A DNA stretch of 64,000 nt from JBBSOK01 sp965219125 (GCA_965219125.1 CBDCMO010000001.1:62001-126000), one strand, 5' to 3'. Positions 42,114-51,489 are shown, counted from the stretch's first letter. The notes: generated by a model not told the origin, from the sequence alone. Program-made: numbers and translations.

Positions 42114-42312
42114 TTTTATTTTTATTTTGAATTATTGAGTAGAAATCTGCCTTTAACAACAGATTTCTACTTTTTTTAATTGTACTTAGGCTCCGCTTAA
42201 TAACTAATTTTTTGACTTGATTGGCACTTCGACTCCGATCAATGACCGGAATTCTTATTGGATGCCAATTTTGCTGAGCCTGAAAACTGCCACTGCAGAC
42301 TGCCACTGCGAC

Positions 42313-43665
42313 TTAATTTTCCCCGTTATTCCAATCTATCTGTCGTGAAGCAAACATCACAATTGCTAATATTAGGAACAACCCAATGCTGCCTACCAGT
42401 AGCGCATAATTTTCAAGCTGAATAATTACATAAATAAAACCATACAAAGAAGCGAGCGAACCGCAGACCAACAATGGAAATTTAAAGCCCTTTAAAATTG
42501 CTCGGGAATAAATCGTTATAAGTGCTAATACGGCAATTGCAGCGGTAGCATAAGCTTTCAAGAAATTGGAATGTTCGGAAATTGAAATCAGCAACGTGTA
42601 AAACATAACCAATGCCAAACCAATCATCACATATTGAAATGGGTGAATGTAAATTCTGCTCACCAATTGAATTAAAAGAAAAACCAAAAGCGTAAGCCCG
42701 ATTACCATAAAACCATACTTGGCAGTGCGTTCACTTTTTTGATATTCGTCAACAGGAATTATCAACTTTGTGCCAAATGCAAATGAAGAAAGATCGGGCA
42801 AATCGCCAAAAAATGATTGCTCAAATTGTCTGTTAAGTTGATAGACTTCCCAAGATGCTTTAAAACTTTTATCGGTAATTTCCCTACTACCATCTTTTGG
42901 TAAAAACATACCGTCAAAACTTGGCGAGCCCCAATTTGAAGTCATCGAGGCTGTGGTTTCTTTACCAACTGGCACAAAGGATAATTGCTCACTACCATTT
43001 ACTTTAAGTTGAAATGAAAAAGGTATTTCATTTTTGGATAATTCGCTCAAATTTTGAAAAGGTTTTGTTTGGATTGTATTAAGATATTCGCGGTCATAGA
43101 GTGGCGCCATTTCGAGCTTTTGCTCGTTAATTTGAACGGTTGGCGTATTTTTAATTCCCTTTAAATTTGAGGTTTTCAAAATTACGGTTGCTTTATCCCA
43201 AAGAATATTTTCAGGTTTTATATCGGTGGTTGAAAAATCTATTGCGGGAAAGCTACCAGTTATATTCATATCTGCAGTAAATACGATGCTTTCGTAAATA
43301 CTTCGATTAAGCGGTTTTGTTGTTACCTTACTTTTTATATCTAACTTTTCCGGCAAAAAATAAGCGGATTCAATAACCTCATTTTTAAGTGTTGTATAAT
43401 TTTTTGTATTCTTGTCATAAACTCTTTCTTCAGTAATAGTTTTATACGGAATTTTTATAATTGGGCCAGAAATTAAGACTTCATTTCCCCATTTTTCATT
43501 GGTCTCGTGAATTACCTCTTTTTGCCGGAAGCTACGTTCTGCTATAAGTTGCTTAACAAATTCCAACGGGATTAGCAGCACTAATAGTAGAAAGCCTACA
43601 ACAAGCATTCTAGCAGTTATTGAGTTGTGCATCCAGTTTCCAAATTTACTTAGTTGTTTTTCCAT
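42313..43665 (-). CDS. creD: CreD family inner membrane protein
   Basis: The 450-residue protein has an N-terminal helix (ITARMLVVGFLLLVLLIPLE), a large periplasmic beta-rich domain (ERSFRQKEVIHETNEKWG ... LNRQFEQSFFGDLPDLSSF) and six helices at the C-terminus with RIYIHPFQYVMIGLALVMFY, all typical of CreD, linked to envelope stress and colicin or beta-lactam tolerance in other bacteria. It is third in a unit with a small membrane protein and a winged-helix regulator, and a palindrome (43754-43772) lies 89 bp before its start codon. Confidence 0.9.
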   Translation of the reverse strand: MEKQLSKFGNWMHNSITARMLVVGFLLLVLLIPLEFVKQLIAERSFRQKEVIHETNEKWGNEVLISGPIIKIPYKTITEERVYDKNTKNYTTLKNEVIESAYFLPEKLDIKSKVTTKPLNRSIYESIVFTADMNITGSFPAIDFSTTDIKPENILWDKATVILKTSNLKGIKNTPTVQINEQKLEMAPLYDREYLNTIQTKPFQNLSELSKNEIPFSFQLKVNGSEQLSFVPVGKETTASMTSNWGSPSFDGMFLPKDGSREITDKSFKASWEVYQLNRQFEQSFFGDLPDLSSFAFGTKLIIPVDEYQKSERTAKYGFMVIGLTLLVFLLIQLVSRIYIHPFQYVMIGLALVMFYTLLISISEHSNFLKAYATAAIAVLALITIYSRAILKGFKFPLLVCGSLASLYGFIYVIIQLENYALLVGSIGLFLILAIVMFASRQIDWNNGEN

Positions 43666-43753
43666 GATTTGAGGGTTTTAGTTTTATAATTAATTGTTTC
43701 AAGTGTCTAGTTTAATTTTTTAGTTGTTATGCTATTGCATACCGTATTTAAAG

Positions 43754-43772
43754 TACTTTGAAATTCAAAGTA
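43754..43772. promoter_or_regulatory. Palindromic putative operator before creD
   Basis: TACTTTGAAATTCAAAGTA has perfect 9-base arms around one central base. A near copy lies before the first gene of the cluster (44765-44783). The DNA-binding protein encoded between them is the natural candidate to bind both. Confidence 0.65.
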
Positions 43773-43795
43773 ATAATTCAAAAAAAAGTCAATTA

Positions 43796-44107
43796 TTATT
43801 TATTCGTTTTAGAAATAGGGTATATGATCAGCTTTTCAAGCGCTTCAATATGTTTTGTAAATTCCATTTTGCCCAATTTTGTAATGCTATAACTTGTGTT
43901 TGGTTTTCTTTCTATAAAAGATTTTTGAACATTAATATATTCGGCAGTTTCTAGCGCTTTTATGTGGCTTGCCAAATTGCCATCTGTCACGCCCAACAAT
44001 TCCTTCAACCTTGTAAAATCTGCATCTTCGTTCACGCTCAATACGCTCATAATCCCCAAGCGGATTCGATGGTCAAAAAGTTTGTTTATGTTGTCTATTA
44101 TCCCCAA
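43796..44107 (-). CDS. Winged-helix transcriptional regulator of the creD cluster
   Basis: The 103-residue protein is a single winged helix of the PF13601/MarR-like type (LGIMSVLSVNEDADFTRLKE, GVTDGNLASHIKALETAEYI and a wing with KPNTSYSITKLGK). No ligand domain is present. It lies between a membrane protein gene and creD, both of which have the palindrome TACTTTGAA-n-TTCAAAGTA in front of them, so I infer that it regulates the cluster, itself included. Confidence 0.88.
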   Translation of the reverse strand: MGIIDNINKLFDHRIRLGIMSVLSVNEDADFTRLKELLGVTDGNLASHIKALETAEYINVQKSFIERKPNTSYSITKLGKMEFTKHIEALEKLIIYPISKTNK

Positions 44108-44142
44108 TTTTTTTATCTGAATTTAATAAAAAATGTCTAGTG

Positions 44143-44757
44143 TTAATATTTTTGTGCCTTTTCATTTCGATACATAATACTGCCGTAAATTATGTGCATA
44201 ACGCCAAAGCCGAATACCCAAAACCAGAAGCCATAACCCGGCAAAGCTGCGCAGATTAAGCCTAAAACAATTTCAACATATCCAAGATATTTTACATTAC
44301 CAACAGTAAATTTAGATGCGTTCACAAGAGCCAAGCCATAAAAAATCAACATTAAGGCCGCGCTAAGTCCGTATTGTTGACTTTGTAATTTTATAAGAAT
44401 GTAAATTCCACCAGTAACCAGCGGAATTAAAAAATTGAGTAATAATCGTTTTGTGGTTGCATCCCAAATTTTCTCATTGTTCTTTTTGGCTTTTTGGGTT
44501 GTAAGAACGTAGGCGGTAACTACGCTTAATAACGCTACAATAAATAATAAAAGCAGTAAAAGTTTAAAATTCCAACTATGAAGAAACAAAATTTCTCCGT
44601 CTTTTGGAAAAAGTGCGAAGTATGCGAATACCGCGCCGACTATTGCGTAAACACCTGCAAATATTCCAGAAAGGCCACTTAGGGATATAAATTTTGATGA
44701 ACGCTTCATCAAATCCTTAATCTCGCCTATGTCGTTTAAATAATTTTTATTTGTCAT
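44143..44757 (-). CDS. Hypothetical membrane protein, first gene of the creD cluster
   Basis: The start at 44757 (MTNKNYLNDIGEIKDLMKRS) is preferred over an ATG at 44805, because the earlier start would translate the operator palindrome. The 204-residue protein has about six transmembrane helices in pairs (ISLSGLSGIFAGVYAIVGAV; WNFKLLLLLLFIVALLSVV; YVEIVLGLICAALPGYGFWF). I recognise no named family, but such proteins commonly sit beside a winged-helix regulator and creD in Bacteroidota. A sensor or envelope role is a guess. Confidence 0.75.
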   Translation of the reverse strand: MTNKNYLNDIGEIKDLMKRSSKFISLSGLSGIFAGVYAIVGAVFAYFALFPKDGEILFLHSWNFKLLLLLLFIVALLSVVTAYVLTTQKAKKNNEKIWDATTKRLLLNFLIPLVTGGIYILIKLQSQQYGLSAALMLIFYGLALVNASKFTVGNVKYLGYVEIVLGLICAALPGYGFWFWVFGFGVMHIIYGSIMYRNEKAQKY

Positions 44758-44764
44758 AAAAAAG

Positions 44765-44783
44765 TACTTTGAAATGCAAAGTA
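44765..44783. promoter_or_regulatory. Palindromic putative operator before the creD-cluster membrane gene
   Basis: TACTTTGAAATGCAAAGTA matches the palindrome at 43754-43772 at 18 of 19 bases and lies 7 bp before the start codon, so binding there would block initiation. Confidence 0.65.
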
Positions 44784-44965
44784 AAAACATTTCTTTTAAT
44801 TTCAATGTTTTTTAAAGAATTTTTTTTAAAAAAAACATATTTTTACGTTGTGAAAGATTTAAAAGGCTCTTTTGAAATAATTAAGCCGGATTTAGCTGCT
44901 TGAAAATTAATCGGTTAAAATACACAATGGGGTAAATACCCCTTTTATATTAGGGCAAAAACCCC

Positions 44966-44996
44966 TTGTAAAAAATAATGGCTTATCTAATCTTTG
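44966..44996 (+). promoter_or_regulatory. Putative promoter preceded by G/C-run palindrome
   Basis: TTG (44966-44968), 19 bp, then TAATCTTTG (44988-44996) approximates the Bacteroidota pattern. Just upstream lie GGGGTAAATACCCC (44929-44942, a palindrome) and AGGGCAAAAACCCC (44952-44965), which look like protein-binding or structured elements. No annotated protein gene follows in this direction for 1.4 kb, so it probably drives the small transcript at about 45003-45064. Confidence 0.45.
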
Positions 44997-45002
44997 TATA
45001 AG

Positions 45003-45064
45003 CTTTTAATTGGGGAGTTAAATGGCGGATTTGGGGCTGGCTTATTAAAGTTGGCCTTTTTTTT
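45003..45064 (+). ncRNA. Candidate small RNA or leader with intrinsic terminator
   Basis: Downstream of the promoter at 44966-44996 a transcript of about 60 nt would end in a 9-pair stem (45035-45043 with 45048-45056, three G-U pairs) followed by eight T. It could encode the octapeptide MADLGLAY (ATG at 45022), whose stop codon lies in the terminator loop, so it may instead be a leader-peptide attenuator. The rest of the gene-free stretch 44784-45417 holds a second hairpin (45232-45259) and otherwise AT-rich DNA. Confidence 0.4.
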
Positions 45065-45231
45065 AGATATTCTTTCAGCTCAAAATTTGAGTTTTATAGT
45101 TTCTCCTTCATAAAAAGTCTCAAGTAGCATATATTAAGGAAAGCATTGACTGAATTTTTTCTGGCACGCTCGTTTCCAATTTTGCTAAGTTGTCTTGTTG
45201 AGTGGGGATTCAATGAGATTAGCTTAGTTTG

Positions 45232-45259
45232 AAAGGCTGTTCTTTTTGAACGGCCTTTT
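45232..45259. terminator. Hairpin with T-rich loop and tail, possible terminator
   Basis: AAAGGCTGTTC and GAACGGCCTTT form an 11-pair stem (one G-U) around TTTTT and are followed by TGTTTG. It may end a transcript from the left or, on the other strand, form part of the DNA downstream of kdsA (stop at 45418). Confidence 0.55.
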
Positions 45260-45417
45260 GTTTGTAAACGAGTTGTCCATTTAATCAAAATAGCAATTTT
45301 TATATCGTCAAAAATAGAAAGCATATAAAATCACTTCGCTATTTTACTATAGTGAAAACTGATGAAATCTTTTAAATTTAAGTTTTAAAGGGCTTGTAAT
45401 TTTAAGTGTAAAAAAGA

Positions 45418-46236
45418 CTATAATTGATTGATGGTTTTTCTAATAGCAACCAAATCTGTAAGTAATTTTTCCAATTTATTTAAATCCAACATATTGGCTC
45501 CATCGCTCTTTGCATTGGCTGGATCAAAATGTGTTTCTATAAAAATGCCGTCTGCACCTGTAGCTATCCCTGCGCGGGCTATTGTAGATATCATTTCCGG
45601 TCTTCCGCCCGTAACTCCAGCGCTTTGATTTGGTTGTTGAAGACTATGTGTAACATCTAAAACTACGGGTGCAAATTGTTTCATTGTAGGAATTCCACGA
45701 AAATCTACAATCATGTCTTGATAGCCGAACATGGTTCCGCGATCTGTAATTACAACTTGGTGGTTATTGCAATCTGTAACTTTTGTAACTGCGTGTTTCA
45801 TACTTTCGGGACTCATAAATTGTCCCTTTTTTAAATTGACAACTTTACCCGTTTCTGCTGCTGCAACTACTAAATCTGTTTGGCGCACTAAAAATGCTGG
45901 AATTTGCAATACATCAACATATTCTGCAGCCATCGCAGCGTCACTACTTTCGTGAATATCGGTTACTGTAGGTACATCAAAAGTTTCCGAAACTTTACGT
46001 AGAATTTTTAAGGCTTTTTCATCGCCAATACCACTAAAACTATCAATTCTACTTCTGTTTGCTTTTTTGAAACTTCCTTTAAAAATATATGGAATTTGAA
46101 GTGTATTGGTAATCTTCAAAATCTTTTCAGCAATTCGCATCGCCATTTCTTCACTTTCAATCGCGCATGGACCAGCTAAAAGGAAAAAGTTGTTTGAAGT
46201 TGTATGTTTTATTTTTGGGATAAGTTCAAGTTTCAT
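45418..46236 (-). CDS. kdsA: KdsA, 3-deoxy-8-phosphooctulonate synthase
   Basis: The start at 46236 (MKLELIPKIKHTTSNNFFLL) gives 272 residues, the usual length; the open frame extends upstream without matching the family. Motifs are LLAGPCAIESEEMA, KGSFKKANRSRIDSFSG, VVLDVTHSLQQPNQSAG and FIETHFDPANAKSDG. The enzyme condenses phosphoenolpyruvate with arabinose 5-phosphate to give KDO 8-phosphate for the lipopolysaccharide core. It is divergent from typA across 262 bp. Confidence 0.95.
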   Translation of the reverse strand: MKLELIPKIKHTTSNNFFLLAGPCAIESEEMAMRIAEKILKITNTLQIPYIFKGSFKKANRSRIDSFSGIGDEKALKILRKVSETFDVPTVTDIHESSDAAMAAEYVDVLQIPAFLVRQTDLVVAAAETGKVVNLKKGQFMSPESMKHAVTKVTDCNNHQVVITDRGTMFGYQDMIVDFRGIPTMKQFAPVVLDVTHSLQQPNQSAGVTGGRPEMISTIARAGIATGADGIFIETHFDPANAKSDGANMLDLNKLEKLLTDLVAIRKTINQL

Positions 46237-46388
46237 AGTTGTAATTTGATTGTAAAGATAATTGAAACTCCAGAGATTATTTAACAATTGAATAAAGCTA
46301 CATCTAATAAATTTAATAGAATGTAAACTGTTTAATACGCTACTTAAAGAACTCATTTCCAAAGAATAAAAATAATTCACAACAAGTA

Positions 46389-46418
46389 TTTGTAATCCAC
46401 TAATAAACACTACTTTTG
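46389..46418 (+). promoter_or_regulatory. Promoter of typA
   Basis: TTTG (46389-46392), 18 bp, TACTTTTG (46411-46418) fit the Bacteroidota promoter consensus in both boxes and spacing. Transcription should start near 46425, leaving a leader of about 75 nt before the typA start codon. Confidence 0.7.
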
Positions 46419-46499
46419 CACCCGCAAACGGGATAAACCATTAAGAGGCAAGATAAATTGCTGATGCACAATAACTTCCGTAGCCAAAAACGCAATTTT

Positions 46500-48296
46500 A
46501 TGAAAATTAAAAACATTGCTATTATAGCCCACGTTGACCACGGTAAAACTACCTTGGTAGATAAAATAATGCACCACTGTAGCCTTTTTCGTGAAAACGA
46601 AACTACCGGCGACCTTATCTTGGATAACAACGACCTTGAACGTGAACGTGGTATTACCATTACGTCTAAAAACGTTTCGGTTATTTATAAAGACACAAAA
46701 ATTAATATTATAGATACGCCTGGTCACGCCGATTTTGGTGGTGAAGTAGAACGCGTATTGAATATGGCAGACGGCGTTTTGTTGTTGGTTGATGCTTTTG
46801 AGGGCCCAATGCCACAAACCCGTTTTGTACTTCAAAAAGCAATTGACCTTGGTTTAAAACCGTGTGTTGTTGTAAATAAAGTAGATAAAGAAAACTGTAC
46901 GCCGGACGAGGTTCACGAAGCTGTTTTCGACCTTATGTTCGAACTTGGTGCTGAAGAATGGCAATTAGATTTTCCAACTGTTTATGGTTCAGCCAAACAT
47001 AATTGGATGAGCGACGATTGGAAAAAACCAACAGACAATATAGAGCCTTTATTAGATATGGTTTTAGAGCACATTCCAACCTTTGAAATTAAAGAAGGCA
47101 GTTTACAAATGCTTATTACTTCTTTAGATTTCTCTTCATTTACGGGTCGTATCGCGATTGGTAGATTGCAAAGAGGCGTTTTAAAAGACAATATGCAAGT
47201 TGCGTTGGTAAAGCGTGATGGCACTATTACAAAATCTAAAATAAAGGAATTACACGTTTTTGAAGGTCTTGGCCGTAAAAAAGTAGATGCTGTGCAAGCG
47301 GGAGATATTTGTGCCTTGGTAGGTCTTGAAGGTTTTGATATTGGCGATACCGTTGCCGATCTTGAAAACCCGGAAGCGCTTAAAACCATTGCGATAGATG
47401 AGCCTACAATGAGTATGATGTTTACTATTAATGATAGCCCTTTCTTCGGTAAAGACGGAAAATTTGTTACATCGCGTCATATTAGAGAAAGATTAGAGCG
47501 CGAGCTTGAAAAAAATCTTGCTTTAAGAATGGAACCAACCGACAGTGCAGATAAATTTATGGTTTTTGGTCGTGGTGTTCTTCACTTATCAGTTTTAATT
47601 GAAACAATGCGTCGTGAAGGTTATGAACTTCAAATTGGTCAACCACAAGTAATTATTAAGGAAATTGATGGTGTAAAATGTGAGCCAGTAGAGGAAATGA
47701 CGATAGATTTACCAAAAGATGTAAGCGGTACAGCCATAAACATGGTAACCATTCGTAAAGGTGAAATGATAAGTATGGAAGGAAAAGGCGACCGTATGAT
47801 CTGTAAATTTATAATCCCATCTCGTGGTATAATTGGTATGCGTAACCAATTGTTAACCGCAACTGCTGGTGAAGCAATTATGACGCACCGTTATTTAGAA
47901 TATCAGCCGTTAAAAGGTGGTATTCCTGAAAGACAAAACGGTAGTTTGGTTTCTATGGAAAATGGAAACGCTATACCATATTCTATCGATAAATTGCAAG
48001 ATAGAGGTCGTTTCTTCGTAAACCCAAACGAAGATATTTATGAAGGACAGGTAATTGGTGAAAATAGCAGACATGATGATATGACTGTGAATATTACCAA
48101 AACCAAAAAGCTTAGTAACGTACGTTCGTCTGGAGCAGATGATAAAGCTAGAATTATTCCGGCAATAAAATTTTCTTTGGAAGAAGCTTTAGAATATATC
48201 CAAAAGGATGAGTATGTTGAGGTTACACCAAGCCATTTACGTTTAAGAAAGATTTATTTAAAAGAAACAGATAGAAAAAGAGGAGCAAAGGTTTAG
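46500..48296 (+). CDS. typA: TypA/BipA translational GTPase
   Basis: The start at 46500 (MKIKNIAIIAHVDHGKTTLV) is chosen because the family begins there; an in-frame ATG at 46458 adds 14 residues without family support. The 598-residue protein has the G motifs AHVDHGKTTL, DTPGHADF and NKVD, the translation-factor domains 2-3, and the BipA-specific C-terminus (SRGIIGMRNQLLTATAG). It binds ribosomes and acts in 50S assembly and stress or cold adaptation. A hairpin terminator follows. Confidence 0.97.
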   Translation: MKIKNIAIIAHVDHGKTTLVDKIMHHCSLFRENETTGDLILDNNDLERERGITITSKNVSVIYKDTKINIIDTPGHADFGGEVERVLNMADGVLLLVDAFEGPMPQTRFVLQKAIDLGLKPCVVVNKVDKENCTPDEVHEAVFDLMFELGAEEWQLDFPTVYGSAKHNWMSDDWKKPTDNIEPLLDMVLEHIPTFEIKEGSLQMLITSLDFSSFTGRIAIGRLQRGVLKDNMQVALVKRDGTITKSKIKELHVFEGLGRKKVDAVQAGDICALVGLEGFDIGDTVADLENPEALKTIAIDEPTMSMMFTINDSPFFGKDGKFVTSRHIRERLERELEKNLALRMEPTDSADKFMVFGRGVLHLSVLIETMRREGYELQIGQPQVIIKEIDGVKCEPVEEMTIDLPKDVSGTAINMVTIRKGEMISMEGKGDRMICKFIIPSRGIIGMRNQLLTATAGEAIMTHRYLEYQPLKGGIPERQNGSLVSMENGNAIPYSIDKLQDRGRFFVNPNEDIYEGQVIGENSRHDDMTVNITKTKKLSNVRSSGADDKARIIPAIKFSLEEALEYIQKDEYVEVTPSHLRLRKIYLKETDRKRGAKV

Positions 48297-48320
48297 GTTG
48301 CATTTCTAATTTATAATAAC

Positions 48321-48354
48321 CCTTCAATTTTTCTTTTTTTGGAAAAATTGAAGG
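48321..48354 (+). terminator. Hairpin terminator after typA
   Basis: CCTTCAATTTTTC and GAAAAATTGAAGG form a perfect 13-pair stem with an 8-base loop, 25 bp after the typA stop, followed by ATTATTTATTT. The T tract is interrupted, so termination may be partial. Confidence 0.75.
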
Positions 48355-48433
48355 ATTATTTATTTAATACCGCATATTTTCAGTTTATTTGCTTTAAAGT
48401 ATCAAAAACTTATACCAATTTAAATTTAGAATT

Positions 48434-48637
48434 ATGAATTTTTTATATTTTGATCCAGGAGTTGGAGCAATGATTCTGCAGGGTATTATTGCAGGAGTTG
48501 CTGGCGTTTTACTGTTTTCAAAAAATCTTTGGTATAAGGTTAAGGCCTTCTTAGGAATAACGAAAGAGTCGGATGATATGTATGATGAGATAGATGTAGA
48601 AGAGAACGAGAATGAAACAGATGAAAAATTCAAATAA
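48434..48637 (+). CDS. Small single-pass membrane protein
   Basis: The 67-residue protein has one transmembrane helix (AMILQGIIAGVAGVLLFS) and a charged cytosolic tail ending in an acidic run (DEIDVEENENETDEKF). It overlaps the methyltransferase gene by 26 bp, which ties it to that operon. I know similar small proteins next to sulfatase-like and methyltransferase genes in surface-polysaccharide loci, but no function. Confidence 0.75.
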   Translation: MNFLYFDPGVGAMILQGIIAGVAGVLLFSKNLWYKVKAFLGITKESDDMYDEIDVEENENETDEKFK

Positions 48638-50027
48638 TACGCATGAAGCCTCGTTTAGAGATCCTTCAGGGTTTATATTTTTTGAAGACGGTGTTTTAAA
48701 GAGAAAGATAAATCCAATATACTTTCCACAATATAGAAAATTAACCGATTCGGGTTTCTATAAAAATCTTATTGCCAACAAACTACTTATTCCGCATAAA
48801 GAAACTTTTTCTTCAAAGGAAAAAATTGTACTAATTCCAGAGCAAATTCCTTTCATCACCAATCCGTTTGAGTGGAGTTTTCAGCAATACAAACACGCAG
48901 CGCTTCATACCTTAAAAGTGCATAAATATGCGCTTTCAAAAGGTTTTATTTTGAAAGATGCATCGGCTTACAATATTACGTTTCATAGAGGAAAACCTAT
49001 TTTTATCGATTCACTTTCATTCGATTTCTACGAAGAAAACAAACCTTGGCGTGCATATAAACAGTTTATAACCCATTTTTTGGGTCCATTGGTTTTGGCA
49101 AAATATCACGGCACCGAAATTTTTAAAATGATGCAAACGCATATTGATGGAATTCCAGTAAAGTTAATTGCCTCATTACTACCTTCAAAATCAAAATTAA
49201 GCACTTTGCTGTACACCAATATTCATATGTTGGCCAAAATGGAGGAAAAATATAGCGACGACTATAAAGCCGAAGCCAAAATAGCCAAACTTTCAAAAAA
49301 AGCGCAAGAAAATATTGTTGAAAGTCTGTACGATTATGTTAAAAAACTGGAGTTAAAAGAAGTCTCTGAATGGGGAGATTATTATACAAAAACCAACTAT
49401 AACGACAGCGCTTTTGAAGCAAAGAAAAATCTGATAAAAGATTGGATTAAGCCGCTAAACCCTGAAAAATTAATTGATATGGGCGGTAATGACGGCACAT
49501 TTGCCCGTACCGTTTTAAAAGATATAAAGCATGTTATCGTTACCGATATAGATAGTAATGCCGTAGATTATAACTACAAACAACTTCAAAAAAACAACGA
49601 AGAAAATATGTTGCCTTTTGTGTGCGATGTTTTACAACCCGCACCAGCAATTGGGTTTAATAATAACGAAAGAAATTCTTTAATTGATAGATTACAGGAA
49701 TACGCGCCAAATGTTACAATGGCTTTGGCCCTTATACACCACATCACGCTATCAGGAAATGTGCCTTTTGAAAAATCGGCTGAATTCTTTGCAAAATTTT
49801 CCAATAATTTAATAATAGAGTTCCCAACACGTGACGATAGCTGGGTCCAGTCGCTTTTAGTGAGGAAGCGCGAATTTATTGAGCATTTCAACTTTTATAA
49901 CATTGAAGAATTTGAGATTGGTTACTCAAAATTCTTTAACCTAGAAAAAAAGGAAGTGATTCACGGAACAAAACGTATCTTGTATTTATATAAAAACAAA
50001 AATAATGAATCCTCAGAAGCCAATTAG
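48612..50027 (+). CDS. SAM-dependent methyltransferase (NoeA-like) of the surface-glycan region
   Basis: The 471-residue protein has an N-terminal part with a kinase-like look (HALSKGFILKDASAYNITF type pattern: LSKGFILKDASAYNITFHRG) and a C-terminal class I methyltransferase domain with motif I EKLIDMGGNDGTFARTV and the acidic residue in VIVTDIDSNAVDY. It resembles NoeA-type nodulation methyltransferases. It overlaps both neighbours (26 bp upstream, 23 bp downstream), so it works with the sulfatase-like proteins, probably on a cell-surface glycan. Confidence 0.75.
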   Translation: MKQMKNSNNTHEASFRDPSGFIFFEDGVLKRKINPIYFPQYRKLTDSGFYKNLIANKLLIPHKETFSSKEKIVLIPEQIPFITNPFEWSFQQYKHAALHTLKVHKYALSKGFILKDASAYNITFHRGKPIFIDSLSFDFYEENKPWRAYKQFITHFLGPLVLAKYHGTEIFKMMQTHIDGIPVKLIASLLPSKSKLSTLLYTNIHMLAKMEEKYSDDYKAEAKIAKLSKKAQENIVESLYDYVKKLELKEVSEWGDYYTKTNYNDSAFEAKKNLIKDWIKPLNPEKLIDMGGNDGTFARTVLKDIKHVIVTDIDSNAVDYNYKQLQKNNEENMLPFVCDVLQPAPAIGFNNNERNSLIDRLQEYAPNVTMALALIHHITLSGNVPFEKSAEFFAKFSNNLIIEFPTRDDSWVQSLLVRKREFIEHFNFYNIEEFEIGYSKFFNLEKKEVIHGTKRILYLYKNKNNESSEAN

Positions 50028-51489
50028 AGGACATAGGTTTCCTTTAACTTTTACTAAAAGACTTGCTGTCTTGGCAGGGCTTGCAACAGGGCTTTATCCA
50101 CTATTATTTTATTTTACCAATAATTTTATGATGATTAATTCATGGAAGCATTTGGTTTTTTTTCTGTTTTCGTGCGTTTTATTTCCTGTTTGTTTTTTCC
50201 TTTTTCTGCGTTATTTTTTTAAAGATAAAGATGTAACATTAACGCTACGAGCATTTACTTTTTGTAATGTTTTAGGGTTTTCTATTTTTATACAAGTTTG
50301 TTTAACGGGTCAAATTCATTTTTTATACGTCCTTGTTTCTGTATTTTTTGCGTTTGTTATTGCTTATTTTTTTTATAAATTTTTAAGAAAATTTATAGCA
50401 TTACAACTTATCTTGGCAGTACTCGGTATTTTTTGGTTTGTACCCGTAATGTATAAATATCTAATTTATACAGATAAATGGATGCAACAACCAGATTCAA
50501 TTACGGAAGCAATTTTTATAAAACGCCCAAACATATATCTAATTGAGCCCGACGGTTATCTAAATCTATCGGAATTTAAACAGGGCTACTACAACAAAGA
50601 TTCTGGCGGATTTAAGGAATATCTTGAAAGTAAAAATTTTACGCATTACGACAATTTTAGAAGTAATTATAATGCTACGTTGCCAAGCAATACATCAATA
50701 TTTGCAATGCGTCACCATTATAATAACATAGGCTTTAATGAAAGCGAAGTTTTAAATGGTCGAAAAATAATTATAACAGACAATCCCGTTTTACAGATTT
50801 TCAGAAATAATAATTATAAAACACATTATTTAGCTGAATGGCCCAATCTAATTTCAAATTTACCTGAAATGGGCTATGATGTATGTAATTACGACTATAA
50901 TGAAGTAGGTTATGTTGGTGATGGTTATTATGAAAAAAAAGATATTGTTCAACCTTTAAAAAGATACATTAACGAAGAATCTGAAAGATCAAAATTCTTT
51001 TTTGTACACGTTTTCGCGCCAGGACATATAAATTTTAGCGAAAATAAAGCTATGGGAGCCAAAAAGGAAAGGGATATGTGGTACGCAAATCTTAAACAAG
51101 CTAACGAAAAACTTGAAGAGGTCATCAATATTATAACCGACAAGGATCCAACTGCATTAATTTGTATAATGGCAGATCACGGTGGTTATGTAGGTTTCGA
51201 TTATATGAAACAAATTCACACCAAAACCCAAAATATAGATTTATTACACTCGGCATATTCTACAATATTTGCAATAAAATGGCCTAATAATGAAAGGTTT
51301 GAGGAAGATTCAAAATTTAAGAGCAGCGTAAATGTCTTTCGTATTTTGTTTTCTTATTTATCAGATAATAAAGAATATTTAGATTATCTAGAAGAAGATT
51401 CGAGTTTTATAAAAATAGAAAAAGGTGCTGAAGTTGGTGAATATAAAGTATTGGACGAAAACGGAAAAATGGTATTTGAGAAACTCTGA
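50005..51489 (+). CDS. Membrane sulfatase-like hydrolase/transferase
   Basis: The 494-residue protein has four to five N-terminal transmembrane helices (residues 18-150) and a C-terminal alkaline-phosphatase-superfamily domain with the metal-site motifs IYLIEPDGYL, HVFAPGHINF and IMADHGGYVGF; the nucleophile may be Ser or Thr in PSNTSIFAMRHHY. This layout is like LtaS/EptA-type enzymes, which transfer phospho-groups on the outer face of the membrane. It overlaps the methyltransferase gene and is a paralogue of the next gene. Confidence 0.75.
   Translation: MNPQKPIRGHRFPLTFTKRLAVLAGLATGLYPLLFYFTNNFMMINSWKHLVFFLFSCVLFPVCFFLFLRYFFKDKDVTLTLRAFTFCNVLGFSIFIQVCLTGQIHFLYVLVSVFFAFVIAYFFYKFLRKFIALQLILAVLGIFWFVPVMYKYLIYTDKWMQQPDSITEAIFIKRPNIYLIEPDGYLNLSEFKQGYYNKDSGGFKEYLESKNFTHYDNFRSNYNATLPSNTSIFAMRHHYNNIGFNESEVLNGRKIIITDNPVLQIFRNNNYKTHYLAEWPNLISNLPEMGYDVCNYDYNEVGYVGDGYYEKKDIVQPLKRYINEESERSKFFFVHVFAPGHINFSENKAMGAKKERDMWYANLKQANEKLEEVINIITDKDPTALICIMADHGGYVGFDYMKQIHTKTQNIDLLHSAYSTIFAIKWPNNERFEEDSKFKSSVNVFRILFSYLSDNKEYLDYLEEDSSFIKIEKGAEVGEYKVLDENGKMVFEKL

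Noticed and set aside
45094..45324. A 76-codon minus-strand open frame (MLSIFDDIKIAILIKW...).
   Set aside because: It runs through a strong hairpin at 45232-45259, has no family resemblance and lies in otherwise non-coding DNA.
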